NCBI GenBank assembly: GCA_016271365.2
Contig: CM028129.1
Location: 1,010,427,501 to 1,010,491,500 of the forward strand
Length of the DNA stretch: 64,000 bases
Source: Neoceratodus forsteri
Taxonomy: Eukaryota; Chordata; Ceratodontiformes; Ceratodontidae
Direction of reading: 5' to 3'
The notes under the pieces were generated by a model. The model saw nothing but the letters and a program-made list of their open reading frames with translations, was not told the DNA's origin and searched no databases. Position numbers and translations under genes: made by a program. Positions within the stretch are counted from its first letter, which is position 1. Every line of letters begins with the position of its first letter. Shown here piece after piece: positions 19,921 to 31,934 of the stretch.

Positions 19921-22876
19921 GTGGCAGTTGGGGAAGAGATATGCAGAGACCACAGGTTGGGAAACCATATGAGCTTACCCCCCATAACAGTGACAAAGGA
20001 CAAATGGCAGGTACTGTTGGTGATGCTAGGAAAGGAGGGCAGGATGGGGGAGGTGGAAGGTGGTTACCCTAATGCTAGGAGCCTTGGGAGGAAAACTGCA
20101 GAGTTACAGGTTCTCATGGCAGAGGAGAGGTGGACATTGCAGTCATCACGGAAACATGGGCCACCCAATACAATGACTGGGACCTGTCTGTACCAGGATA
20201 CAGATTATTTCGTGGGACAGGGTGATTGGGAAAGGGGGTGGCACTATAAGTGAAGGAAGGACTGAAGTGTGTAAGGGAGGAAGGGAAGAGGTGGTCTGGT
20301 CACTTTGGATACAAATCCAGGATTCCAAGAATAGGATTCTTAGAATGGGAGTGGTGTACAGGCCACCATCTCAGGACGGAGGAGTTAGACAGGGAACTAG
20401 CGGGACAGATCAGAAGGACCCAGAGAAGGCAGTGTGGTGATTGTGGGGACTCCAACATGCCAGGAGTGGACTGGAGCAACCCCAACAACCAGGAACAGAA
20501 GGGAGCAGGTACTGCTGGATGCCTTCCAGGACAGCTTCCTGCTGCAAATGGTCAGTGAACCAACCAGGTTAGGAAATACCCTTGACCTTGTGCTGGCAAA
20601 TGGGGACTTTGTGAGAGAACTTACAGTGGAGGAACCACTGTCAGGGAGTGACCACCGCTCAGTATGGCTCACATTGGATATGGGCAAGGAAGGAGTGGAA
20701 TCTGGCACAATAGTGCTGGACTTCAGGAGGGCCAACTTTGGGAGGATGGGGAAGTGGTAAAGGGTACCTGGCCAGAATTCAATCTAGTATGGACACTAAC
20801 CAGAGGTGGGAGCTCACAAAGCTTGGGATAGTGGAGGCAACCAAACCTGCTGCAAAGCCCAGAGCAAGAAGGCTAGGGCTAAGAAACCGATCTGGTTGAG
20901 CAAGGAGGTCATGGAAAAGGTAAGGAGGAAAAGAGCTGCCTTTAGGAAGTACAAGAAAACAGGAATGGGGAGGACAGGGAGGAATACTTGACAGAATCGA
21001 GAAGGAGGTGACAGAGGGCAGTAAGAATAAAGCATCTGAACTCGGGCTGGCACAAGGCATTAAGAAGGGGAGAAGGACTTCTTTAAGTACATTAGGGAGA
21101 AAAAGCTGTAAGGACCACATAGTAAGGATTAGGAAGGAGGGGTTGGGTGGAAGCAGGGTGCGATAAAGGCTAAAGCACTAAATGAGTACTTCTGCTCAGT
21201 ATTTACTAAAGAGAAGAGGGGGGTGACACCCAAGGTGGGAGAAATGGCAGAAGCAGGGGGGGAAGTGGTGACAGATGGGGAAATCATGGAGAGCAGAGTT
21301 CGAGATGGTTTGAAGGCACTGAGGGTGGACAAGGCGCCAGGCCCAGATGGCATCCACCCCAGGGTACTTAAGGAGCTGGCAGAGGTCCTTGCAGGACCTT
21401 TTGCAACCTATTTAATGCCTCACTACATTGTGTACCTCAGGACTGGAGGATGGCCCATGTGGTGCCTCTCCACAAGAGTGGCCCCAAGGATGAACCGGGA
21501 AACTACAGACCAGTGAGCCTCACATCCATCGTGGGTAAGCTAATGGAGACTATCCTGAAGGATAGGCTGGTGGCTCTCCTAGAGACCAAAGGACTACAGG
21601 ACAGCAGACAGCATGGTTTCATACGTGGCAGATCCTGCCAAACCAACCTGGTCGAGTTCTATGACTGGGTAACTAGGCAACTGGACAGGGGCCATGCAGT
21701 GGATGTCCTGTATCTGGACTTCAGTAAGGATTGACTTAGTGCCACATGGAAGGCTGGGAAGGAAGTAGTAGGCACAGGGGGGTGCAAAGCTGGTGAGATG
21801 GGTGGAAACTGGCTGCAGGGAAGGCAACAGAGGGCGGTGGTGGGTGGGGAGTTCTCACACCCAAGGGCAGTGATGAGCGGTGTTCCACAGGGCTCAGTGT
21901 TGGGACCAGTGTTGTTTGGGATATTCATTGCAGACATATCATGGGACATCAAGAGCAAGATCAGTCTGTTTGCTGATGATACCAAGGTAGGCGCGGTGAT
22001 GGATGACCTAGGGGGATGGCAGGGGTTGCAGGATGATCTGGCAAAGCTTGAAACCTGGTCAGACACCTGGCAACTGGGCTTTAATGCCAAAAAGTGCACG
22101 GTGCTGCATTTTGGGATGAAGAACCCCAGGAGGAGTTACCAGCTAGGGGGAGTGCAGCTAGCCCAGACAGAGAAGGAGAAGGATCTGGGTGTGCTCATTA
22201 CAGGGTCAACGAACAACTCAGCACAATGTAGGAAGGCAGCTGCAAAGGCCAACAAAATGCTGGGTTGTATTGCAAGGAGTATATCCTCGGGGAGGGAGGT
22301 GATTCTGCCACTGTATAGGTCATTAGTTAGACCACACCTGGAGTACTGCGTGCAGTACTGGCGTCCCATATCTGAAGAGGGACATTAAGTTACTGGAGGG
22401 GTGCAGGCGCAGGTGACAAAGATGATCAAGAGGCTGGGGGACTTATCATACCGGAGGAGGTTGAAGGAGTTGAACATGTACTCACTGGAGGAGAGGAGAG
22501 ACAGGGGTGACATGACTGAAACCTTTAAATACATGAAAGGAGTAAATAAGACGGGTACAGAGGGGCTGTTCAAAGGAGGGAGGGCCACCAGGGGCCATGA
22601 TATGAGACTGGAGGGAGGAAGGTTCAGGAGGAGATGAGGAGACACTTTTTACAGAGAGGGTGGTGGCTGGGTGGAATCGTTTCCTGCTGAAGTGGTATGC
22701 AGTAGAACAGTGGACTGCTTCAAGCGAGGATGGGACAGGACAAGGGGAGGGTTAATGAAGGGAAGGGTGGGAGGAGGGGCAGCTGCAGAATAAGGGTGCT
22801 AGCTGCAATTCGAGCAGACTTGATAGACCTTTAGGCCTTTATCTGCTGGCAAATTTCATATGTTCGTATGTTCGTA
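19921..22876 (+). pseudogene. CR1 LINE copy 3, ORF2 endonuclease-reverse transcriptase
   Basis: The longest CR1 copy here. The endonuclease region shows YPNARSLGRKTAELQ (about 20,062), VVYRPPSQ (20,350), MPGVDWSN (about 20,458) and SGSDHRSVWLTLDM (about 20,640). RT blocks: DKAPGPDGIHPRVLKEL (21,330), VVPLHKSG, NYRPVSLTSIVGKLMETIL (21,500), RQHGFIRGRSCQTNLVEFYDWV (21,610), VLYLDFSK (21,705), GVPQGSVLGPVLFGIFIADI (21,880) and an intact FADD box (21,969-21,980). C-terminal blocks are EKEKDLGVLIT, RPHLEYCVQYW and LEERRDRGDM. Frames shift several times and stops are present, so it is not functional. The 3' tail has two perfect octamers, ATGTTCGTATGTTCGT (22,859-22,874), as expected of CR1. Confidence 0.9.
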
Positions 22877-22994
22877 TTAAAGAGCTGGTGACACGTTATG
22901 GAGAACTTTAACAAACCATAATATTTAGGCACTGTCCAGCTTGTATTTCCCTTTAGTTCTGTATCCCCCCCCCCATTATTTAGTAGTGAGGTCA

Positions 22995-23195
22995 TTTGGA
23001 TCTTTGCCCCTGAAGAGTTCCTCTATTCCTACTGCTTTCTCCCTACCTGAAGTCACAGTCACAGAGCACTGCTTGTGACATCACAGTTACTCCCACGGCA
23101 AAAGACTGTGATATCACAACAGAGGATTCTGACTTGAAGTAGGGAGTACACTATAGAGGCAGATGAACTCAAAATGAACTCTAAGGGACAACAAT
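22995..23195. mobile_element. fold-back MITE, ~200 bp
   Basis: GAGTTCCTCTATTCCTACTG...CTCCCTACCTGAAGTCA on the left pairs with TGACTTGAAGTAGGGAG...CTATAGAGGCAGATGAACTC on the right, and GTGACATCACAG pairs with CTGTGATATCAC in the centre. No coding capacity. Not obviously related to the AGCAATA hairpin family. Confidence 0.6.
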
Positions 23196-23969
23196 CATAT
23201 ATTCATATACATTTCTCTAGTAATAAATTATGGGAAGGAGAAATATAGAAAATATAAATGGAATGCAAGCAGAATTTTACCTAATTATTATGTTTTTTAA
23301 AGATTTCTTTGAGGCATCAGTAACTCTTTAAGCAATTTACACTATGCCCCCTCATGAATTCTCTTTATAGCACATGTCGGCATGCATTTGATGCTGGTTT
23401 TTAATTCCAGTCTGCTCCTTACTGTCATTCATACTATAATATGCTCCGCAATAGCCTCTCCCACTTTTCTGACCCATGCCCCTTGACTCTCCACCTATAC
23501 TCCTGGATTCTATTCCACTACCTATTCCCTGCATCGCTGGCTAGTGCCATTTGCAGCACATCAACTGCTGCCCCTCATCCACTTCTGGGTTCACTCCTGA
23601 CTCACTCTGTAGTTCAGCATTTCAGTTCCCTTCCAGTTTGCTGGGTCAAGGATCCACCTGTTGAGGTTAAGTGTGGGGCCTCCTTTTGGTGCCGTATAGT
23701 TACGTCTTACTTTATATGTCCACTGTCCCTCTATTGTTCTCAGTTTCTCCAGCTTCAATTGTTGCTCTCCTGCTGCTGACCATTGCATCCACCATTCTTC
23801 CTGCTGGCACTGGTCCTCCTACTGGATGCTGTCCTGGACTTCCTTTCCTTGGTGTCGATCCCTTTATCTTAACTGCTACTTCCATGTATGTTTGTGCTTT
23901 GCCATCTTGCCTTAGTGTTGGGGGGGAGTGATAAATCTTTTTTCGTTGAAATTTCATGGGCTTCCTGCA
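23196..23969. other. unassigned
   Basis: No recognised protein or element. Both strands carry short open frames that overlap each other. C/T-rich from about 23,450 to 23,870. Confidence 0.4.
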
Positions 23970-24258
23970 ATTTCTGGGACTTTGTGCTCCACAGATGTTA
24001 GGGCTCTGCTCCCCAAATGACAGGACTCCATACCCAAAATGACAAGTCTCGATATCCCAGTGACAGGGCCTCACTCCCCTCAAACTGCAAGAACTTCATA
24101 TTCCTCAAACAGCAAGGGCTCTGTGCCCTCCAAATGACAAGAGCTCCACACTCCACAAACATCAATGCTCTGTGTCCCATAAATGTTAGGGTTCTGTACC
24201 TGGCAAGCAACAGGGCTCTTCACCACATAAATAATGGGGTCTGCATTCACAAACGATG
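23970..24258. repeat. degenerate ~30-bp minisatellite
   Basis: About nine units of the form GGGCTCTGTGCCCTCCAAATGACA(A/G), drifting between copies (GGGCTCTGCTCCCCAAATGACAGG, GGACTCCATACCCAAAATGACAAG, GAGCTCCACACTCCACAAACATC, and so on). Open in both directions by composition only. Confidence 0.7.
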
Positions 24259-24261
24259 AGG

Positions 24262-24471
24262 TTTATTTATTTATTTAAGTCTTTGTTTACCGGGGAAGTG
24301 CACTGATTCAAGGACCATTTAAAGGCACAACCCGGGCCACAACAATGGCACAGACAGCTGTTCGAATACATGACAATGCAATAGGAAAAGCAGTATACAA
24401 GCTGTGCAGCACAAGCACCAACATATACAGCAACATTAAGAATAAACAATGGGGCCGGATAATAAAAGTAC
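24262..24471 (-). mobile_element. L2-like LINE 3' end
   Basis: On the minus strand the sequence reads GCCCGGGTTGTGCCTTTAAA...TGAATCAGTGCACTTCCCCGGTAAACAAAGACTTAAATAAATAAATAAA-type. This matches the 3' untranslated end and tail of the LINE at 11,591-12,576. Only a few hundred bases of non-coding 3' end are present. Confidence 0.7.
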
Positions 24472-24500
24472 TTCAATGTTTGGGGCACAGCGATGGGGTA

Positions 24501-24764
24501 TTAGTGATTGTGTAACTTGTAGCACTTTTTGTGCCGTTACTCTATTCCCACCCTTGAGTAGTATGTACTGTATATAGGTAGGAATTTGTAGGAAATAGAA
24601 GGCCCAGGAACAAGGGTGAGAAGAGCACCAGAGAAGGAGGAGGAGGGGATGGTGGTGGACAAAAAACACTCCCTAAGCATGGGAGGTGTGCGAATGCTGG
24701 GAGTTAAGTAGAGGTTGTGGGAGGAGCTATTCTCCACATGGAACTATGGGCTTAAGCCCTCCTA
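24501..24764. repeat. two-part repeat A-B, uninterrupted copy
   Basis: Part A (24,510-24,606) reads GTGTAACTTGTAG...CTCTATTCCCACCCTTGAGTAGTA...AGAAGGCCCA and recurs at 25,551-25,643. Part B (24,661-24,762) reads ACACTCCCTAAGCATGGGA...GGGCTTAAG and recurs at 30,897-30,999. Here A and B lie 55 bp apart, and the unit is flanked by an imperfect 28-bp direct repeat (TTCAATGTTTGGGG...GATGGGGT at 24,472 and 24,765). The flanking repeat looks like an old target-site duplication or local slippage. There is no coding capacity; family unknown. Confidence 0.7.
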
Positions 24765-25545
24765 TTCAATGTTTGGGGAATAATGATGGGGTTAAAAACT
24801 ACAAACAAAAAACTAGGAGCTGTGAGACATACATCACGGTGTCTGGACTTAAAGACCCGTAGGATCTTGGTAGAACAGCAGATTATGCCGATGTTAGAGA
24901 ATGGCAATATTATTTATAGGGTGACAAATAAAAGTATGCTAGCCAAATTGGACATGCTTTATTATAGGCTGGCAAGGTTTATATTGGGATGTAGCTTTCA
25001 CATGCATCATTGTAAATTACTGAGTAACTTAAATTGATATACTTTAGAGATAAGAAATGACATGGTATGGCTTAAATTGCTGCATAAATACATTACAAAA
25101 TATCCTGTACAATATATTTCTACTAAAGTAAAGTTGTGTTTTCATGCTGAAAGAGTATTGACTAGGTCGGTGCATGAAAGTAAGATGCTAGCTCCCAGGC
25201 AAAGAACAAAATTTACGGAATAAACGTTAAAATATCAAGCTTCAGTAAGGTGGAATAGACTGCCCCATCCAATGCGTATTTTAACATCACATTATGAATT
25301 TAATAGGAATTCGAAATCTATCTTTACTATTGAATGTTGATGTTGATTTGTATGTTAAATGTAATATGACTTAGAATGTGTATTTGTATTGTAGTATGGA
25401 TGTGTTATGTTTTAATGTTTGTTGTAACTTATAAGTATGGGTTAACATCGAACAAGACTATCTTGAAAACAGAGTATTTAACCCTTATAACATGTATTTT
25501 CTCTTCCTGTATAAAAATAAATGGTTTTACTACTACTACTATTTG
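24765..25545 (+). pseudogene. LINE reverse-transcriptase C-terminal fragment with 3' end
   Basis: The open piece at 24,783-25,037 encodes KKLGAVRHTSRCLDLKTRR, then IMPMLENGNIIYR and LARFILGCSFHMHHCKLL. This corresponds to the region after the RT core in L2/Rex-type LINEs, where LDYGDIIY and GDSFRTHHC-type motifs occur. A weaker continuation gives RWNRLPHPMRILTSHYEF near 25,250. The element ends in an AT-rich 3' region with AAATAAATGG and (TAC)n at 25,515-25,540. The clade assignment (L2-like versus Rex-like) is uncertain. Confidence 0.7.
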
Positions 25546-25699
25546 TGCTTGTGTAACTTGTAGTACTATTTGTGGCTTTACTCTATTCCCACCCTTGAGT
25601 AGTAGGTATATAGGTAGGCATTTGTAGGGAATAGAAGGCCCAAAAAGATACCTCCTCCAACTCAGGGAGAGTATGACCGCTGGCACTCAGGAGAGGAAC

Positions 25700-28600
25700 C
25701 CCCCCAAAGTGGAGGAAACCCCTGAGGACCCATGGCCATTGGTCTGCCCATCCTCTGGGCTACTAAGAAAAGTAGGACCTAGGTTCTAGTAACCATAGCT
25801 AGTTTTGAGGAAGGTGAGTTTCCTAGAGAGATGATGGCCCATCCTCGGTCCACAGATGATGAGGTAGTTTGGAAGACGATCCTGAGGTTGAAGAAGTCGG
25901 TCTTTCGGAGGGAGCAGTAGATCCTCAGTGTAAAGCAGATCCAGTCGAAGAAGGGCGAATGAAGTCCAGATTTCCAAGGTAATGATGGATGACTGTCAAA
26001 AGGGAGTACAGGGAAGCAACGAGCAGGGAGAGCATGATTTGATTTATAAGCTATGACTGAGACAGTGAACAGTGGGAAATGGGATGAGTTGTGAAGTCAT
26101 TAGTGAATGAGCCAACGAGTGGGAGGTTTGATGTTCATGGTAAAGTCTGGAGGTAAGGAAGTCAGTGGTGAACGACAGTTGCAAATAAGCATCCATGAAG
26201 TGGAAGAAGGAGTCGAGCAGAGTCTTTGAGAGCCTGATGGGAGAAATGCCATAAGTGATTTGTAGTCAAATGCAGGAAGATTGGCATATGCAGTCCAGAT
26301 GGTAATTGAATATAGATAGAGAAGGAGTGGAAGTTCAGTACTAGGAACTGGATAGCTTATTTGGGCATTGATGTCGAAGCTATACTTGTACATGTTATGC
26401 TGGTCCACTGGCTGAAGTAAATATTTGCATTTATGTGTGTAATCACCCATGAGAAGCACTGAGGTGGTTATGGATGGTTAGGTTTACTGGTAATCCAATG
26501 CCTGACTACTTGAGGGAAGCTTGGAAGCAGACATATGGAAGAGTCTATAGGCTGGGTTGGTAGTGAGATTGAGTAGTGTGGAATGCCAGAGGAGCCTAGT
26601 ACTGTGCTCAAATAAGACCTGTTGAGAGGCATGACTGGGATAGTGAAGTCTCCATAACGGTTGCAGTTTCCGGATTGAGAATTGTAGGAGCTTGTTCTCA
26701 ATGAAAGTCTTCACTGGAGGGAGTAATGGAGATAATTCAAGAAGGATAGACTAGAAGGACGACTGGATGGGCAGCTAACTTGATTGCTGGTAATAAGATG
26801 AAGAAATGCAGATGATTGTATGATGTCTGGTGGTGTCCATGAGCTGGAAAACAGTAGTTTGGATAGCATGATGTTAGCAAAGCAGCTAGGTGTCTGAGAT
26901 CCAACAATGGAAGTTCTGGGAAGGCAGCTGAGCATGATTCAGGACAAGCAATAGCTGTTGATAAAGTAGGAGTCGATGTTGGGAGGAGAGGCTGCAGAAG
27001 GTGAAATGGATGATGTCTGTAGTGGTATGAGGTATCTTGCGATTCCTGGTATCCTTAGCAATGATAATGGTTAGAGAGTCTGAGCATAACAGAATCATTT
27101 AGGTCCTTTCCATGTATGAGGGTAGCCTGTGAGACATGGTAGACAGGGAAGCCACAGATTAAATAGACAGGATTCCTAGAGCATATCCAATAGAGATGGA
27201 TGAGTTCATTCTAGTGTCCAGTCGAATGGGATTCCAAGTACAATTGTGCGGAGCTGATTGGGCAGTATAGAACAACTCTATGAAGATGTAAGAGTCTATG
27301 AGGCATGTTTTTCAAGGGATGTTTGCTATAAGTAGTTTTCTTCAGGTGTAATGAACTAGTGATCCATCGAGTAGTGGACGGGAGCTGTTAAAATGGCCAA
27401 AGTGGGAGTATGAGATGGATAAATGGGAGGAGCAGTTGACCGGGTAGGAATACTGGCCAGCAATAAGGTAATATGCCCAAAGAGCCACAACAAGAAAAAA
27501 GAAGCCCCGAGCCTGCAAGGTGGAGATGAAATGGCAGCTATCCAAACTAGGCAGGAAAGTCTGGAGGGAATACATATGAATCGAAGGAATGATCCTGGGA
27601 AGGAGATGACCTAGGTGAAGCCAGATGGCATACAGTGCAGGAAGGAAGTGGACTGAGTCAGCTCCTCGGCAAACAGCAGTGGATTGCGGGAAGGCTGTAG
27701 CAAATCACTAGAGGATGATCCACGGAAGGCCAAGGAGTGAAATCAAGTACCAAGAGTAACTGAGTTGGGATACATGAGTCCCACATCTGATGAAGGCTTC
27801 AAATGATGAGTGGAAAGGATGGAAGGTGCTGGAGCAAAGAAGGATGAGGTCCCACATCTGAAGGAGAAAAATGAACTCGTACAGCAGCTGGAAGGGGTGA
27901 CCTGCAGCAAGGAAGTCCATGAGGCAGTTAAACCTGATTGAGATAGATACCAAACCAGCTGGCGGGATCCAAATTGTGAGGGAAAGGAGGTCAAGGGGGT
28001 CAAGTATGATGGTCCATGAAAGTGCAGGATTTTGAGTGGTGAGGAAGGATGCAAGGCATTCGGAGCAGAGGGGTCCTGTGACTGTAGGGAAGTGGTAATT
28101 GAGTATGATATGGAAAATGCATAAGAAAGGACCAGCAGATACAGGCATAGGCTCCTAATTGAGGTAGTTGAGGTGAGATGACTAGGGCATGACGCTCCAG
28201 ATAATGGCTGAGGGTGAAGGCACATTCAGTACATGGCTCAGGTCCAAGAGGGAGCAGCAAGCATTGGTCCAGTAGAGAGCAGAGAAGGCTGAATCAGTTG
28301 ATTGTAGAAATGAGCTTCCAGGCTTGGTAATCGAGGAGAGAGAACTAGTATCCGATACCACCTGGCAGAGGTAGGAGGATGGAGGCAAATGAGTTAATAA
28401 GGTCCTTTTTCAGAATGGAAGTGACAACCGGGCAAGAGACAGAGGATACGATGTCCTAGAGGATCCAGAAATGGGCTATAACTCTCTGATGTCAATGGAA
28501 TGGTGCACTGCCGATGCTGACAGGCAGAGCTGAGGGTGGAAGGCAGTTGGAGTGTGATGGTCCTTGTCCCAAAGGGAAGTGGTGACCTGTATCAGGTAGA

Positions 28601-29800
28601 GGATGCAGAAAGTAGAAACAGGGATGCAAGCTCAGGCTCTTGACCAGGAAAGGTAGCATGATGAGCTCTGAGGGAAGGTTGCAGGCAAGGAAGGATGGAG
28701 ACTATGAGCAGGAGAAGGTCCAGTCCCAGAAGGATTGTGGCATCCTATAGCAGAGCGAGCATATGAAGCAGTGGAATGTAAATTCAGGCATTCATCCATG
28801 ATGGTCGAGGCAAATAATCCTAACTGGATGCAGCGAGGAGAGGTAAAGGAATGAGAGGACATATTTGAAGAAGTTCTGTACCTGAAGGAAAGCGGCAACC
28901 CACATCAGGAACAAGATGCAGATGGTGGAAACAGTCAAATATGGATTCAGGCTCCTGGCAATGGCAGATAACAGGTGGGATTGTGAAATGAAGCTGCAGA
29001 CTAGGTATAGTGAAGAAGGCAAGTCAGGCAAAGTCAAGGTCCTGAAGAGAAGAAGCATCCGGGTATCAGGCTGAGAATGTGTAAGTTGGAGCAGTAGAAT
29101 GTAGACTTAGTCATCTGTTGGGGACGGCTGAGGTGGGATGATGGTGACATGAGGCAGCCAGGCATAGGTAGAATGATGAGGGTACATGGGTGAAAATGTT
29201 CCATTCCAGAAGGAAGCGGCAACTGGTATGAGGTATGGAAGGTATAGTATGAGTCTGTAGATTGTAGACATGGCTCCCATCCCTGGTAGTCAGGGTGATG
29301 TAACCTGTATTCGATGTTGCCAAGCAGAGTTAGGGATGGAGGATGTCATGTTGGAAGTAAGCAGGAAGTAGTAATTGTAATGGAATCCCATCCCCGGTAG
29401 ACAGGGGAAGCCTACCTTCGCTCAGAACCTCAGAAGGTGCGAGTTAGGGACGGAGTCCGGAGTACTGCTGGTATGGGCTGGCAAAGCACAAAATGCTGCT
29501 GGAAAGAGTGTGTAGATTCAGAAAATGAGACATAGATAGGATGGTGAAGTAGTACTTGACATGGTAACAGACACGAAGAATGGTAGGCATGGTAGACATA
29601 GAAACAGAACATGAATTGTAGGGGGAAGGCCTTGAAGCATGATGAAGGAGGAAGAAAAAGGCCAGAGGAAAGGCATGAACAAATGAAAGTAATAGGGAAT
29701 TGTCATAACTGGGGCTGTAGGCAGCGGGGAGGAGGAAGTGGAATATGGAGGTTCAGCGGAGCTGAGCACGGGGCACACATCTTCCTAACATCCTAAAGGA
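25700..29800. repeat. degenerate tandem array, period about 155-165 bp
   Basis: Two diverged landmark phrases recur at near-regular spacing. GAAG(T/C)GG(C/T)AAC-type: about 28,090, 28,418, 28,576, 28,888, 29,214 and 29,364, with steps 328, 158, 312, 326 and 150. (A/C)GGCTC(C/T)..-type followed by GGTAG/GGTAAT: about 28,145, 28,313, 28,632, 28,950, 29,120 and 29,272, with steps near 160 or 320. A third pair, GCATCC...GCAGTGGAATGTAAATTCA (28,740) and GCATCC...GCAGTAGAATGTAGACTTA (29,056), is 316 bp apart. The array is clearest from 27,700 to 29,500; extension to 25,700 is inferred. Units are highly diverged. Confidence 0.55.
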
Positions 29801-30896
29801 CGGGGCAAGTGGCTTTGAGAGATAGTTACCAGGAGGAGCCAGGCATATGAAGAGAGAATAAAAATAGAAATAAAAGCATGGGGCAGTAGGAGATTAACAC
29901 AACCCGGCATGCCAAATATTAGTGCAAAGAATCTGGCTGGGCATTCAGACAACCCCACATGTGTACAAAATGGCAACATATGACATGGAAATTATGATCC
30001 CCATATGGGAAGGAGCAGCACTTTTATCATGGGGCCTGCTAAAATGTATGAACATGCAATATTGAACTCACACATCACCATTTATACCATCAGCATGCAA
30101 TGGTAAAATGCACAAATATTAAAAAACATAGCAGCATAAGAAAACAAGACCAGCCTCGTGGCGCCACCAAATGCTGTTTATCCTTTTGGCAGCTGTTCAC
30201 ATAGTTGGCTCCACTATACCAAGCAGAATTGTGTAATATGCAAGTCTCATGTTTTGCTTGTCAGAGTGCATGGAAGTACGAATGGCACCGGTTAAAAGTA
30301 GGTGCATCAAGAATGAATTCCTTACCTGCATTAGTGTATCAACAAGTGCTGAAATGAGGGAGACAAGAGCTATGGGACAGCGCCAAATTGCACAAAGCAG
30401 AGGTATGTAGTATGCGAGCTGTGAGATGGCTGCAGCCAAGACGAGGATAGGGGGAGAAGCAAGGCCTTACCGAAATGGTAGGGCCCGGGTACGTAGGTTT
30501 AGCCCACAAGGCTGATTGATTCGGAAAGGCGCTTGCAGGGCTTACAGGAAGAAAAAGTGCTTCCAGAAGGGACAGAAAAAAGAATGAGGAATGTGGGGAA
30601 GGAGTGGGGACTCACATAATGCTGGTTAGAGGAGTGCATAGAAGCCCCCCCAAAAAACTGCGCGGGGAAACCCGAACACAACCGGGACAGGAGGGCGCTA
30701 AGGACGGGAGCAGGGAGGTGGAAGAAGATGGGGAGGAGGAGAGCAAACAGACAGGGGAAAAGGAGGGAAGCACGAACACAGGTGAACAACTACAAGAGGG
30801 AGAGGGGGATGCATGGGCAAGGGGAAATAGAGACCAGACAGCAGCAGTAAAGCACAAAGTAGGCACAGCCACATGAGCCACACAGGGAGCCCAGGG
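29800..30896. other. unassigned part of the 5.25-kb cassette
   Basis: No recognised protein. It contains a palindrome GTGGCGCCAC (30,158-30,167) that superficially resembles a tRNA primer-binding phrase, and an internal repeat (AAGCAGAATTGTGTAATATGC at 30,223 against AAGCAGAGGTATGTAGTATGC at 30,399). A purine-rich, coding-free stretch follows from about 30,540 to 30,800. Confidence 0.4.
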
Positions 30897-30999
30897 AAAA
30901 ACACTCCCTAAGCATGGGAAGTGTGCGAATGCTGGGAGTTAAGTAGAGGTTGTGGGAGGAGCTATTCCCCCACATTGAACCATGGGCTTAAGCTCTCCC

Positions 31000-31930
31000 A
31001 AAAAAATACAGTCACATACATGTAGAAGATGCATATACAAACTATACTACGTTAGTTAGCAGAGTAAGGAAGCAGCGAGCACGGTAGGCTAGATAGGGAT
31101 AATAGCAAGGCAAAAGATACCTAGGGTGGGGAAGATTGTTGAGGAGATGAAGAGGTGCAGAGAAGTTAAGTGCCCGGAAGTGGGTAGAAACACATACCAT
31201 GGTAGCTTGGTGTAATAGATAATGCAGTATAGATACAGGGCAGAGGCACTGGAGTAGGATATAGGGAAGAAAGCATTAGAAGGGGGGAGATGTGAGAAAA
31301 GAGGCAAGCAAAGCAGAGAGTAGGAGATGGGAGTGGGGGGAGAGGAGGAAAGAGCAAGCTCAATGGAGGTGAGGCAGAAAGGTGAGGAAAGGGTTGGTAG
31401 AAGTAGGAGTAGGGATCACCGGGGTGGGGTGGGGGTTACCCAGGAGAGCAGGAGCATTCCTTGCTCCATGTTTCATGCTCTGTAAATGAAACATAGCCCC
31501 TCATAACAAAGAAACCCTCAATATCAGGATTTAGCACTGTTCCATACAGTTCTGTTTCTTAATTGCTGCTTCCAACCTCCCAAATGAATTGTCATCAGCC
31601 TGTAATTGGTTGCTGCTCACTCACTGTTATTGATGGCACACATTAGCTGCATGTGCTTGATGCACCCTTAGCTTGCACAGAGCCCTTACACATTTCCCAT
31701 GGTGGAGGCTCTGCAACAGGGTTTCTTTTTGTCATATGGCCGCCAAGACTATGGCACCATATGCAGGATGGTATTCACAGGTCAGTGAGAGGGTCCAGAC
31801 ATACCATTTTTCAGCTGTATTAAGTCTTCTGTCTCTCCTTGGGGATTAGTCATGTCCCTATTGTTCCACTAGTGTTCAGAATCAGAGTCAAGTCCCTTAG
31901 GCACCTCCATGGGTGGATTCCTACAAAGGT
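31000..31930. other. unassigned
   Basis: Purine-rich on the plus strand from about 31,060 to 31,440 (GGGGGAGAGGAGGAAAGAG-like runs), then mixed sequence. The long minus-strand open frames are low-complexity Pro/Ser/Leu and are not taken as genes. Confidence 0.4.
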
Positions 31931-31934
31931 GGGT

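Larger units (their letters stand above)
25551..30999. repeat. second A-B repeat, split by a 5.25-kb cassette
   Basis: Part A' (25,551-25,643) and part B' (30,897-30,999) have the same orientation and order as the 264-bp copy at 24,501, but are separated by about 5.25 kb instead of 55 bp. The intervening DNA has no transposon protein. Its minus strand is C/T-rich and shows many short Ser/Leu-rich open frames that match nothing recognised. The split may be an insertion into an A-B repeat. Alternatively the long version is the parent element and the short one an internal-deletion derivative. Confidence 0.6.

Noticed and set aside
27708..28225. Overlapping minus-strand frames of 146 and 160 codons
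   Set aside because: Low-complexity Ser/Leu/Pro frames lying across the ~160-bp repeat array, open in two frames simultaneously, with no recognisable motif.
30120..30260. GTGGCGCCAC phrase as a retroviral-type primer-binding site, making 24.5-31 kb an LTR retrotransposon
   Set aside because: No TG...CA bounded long terminal repeats, no polypurine tract in the right place and no gag/pol fragments; A and B are not a matched LTR pair.
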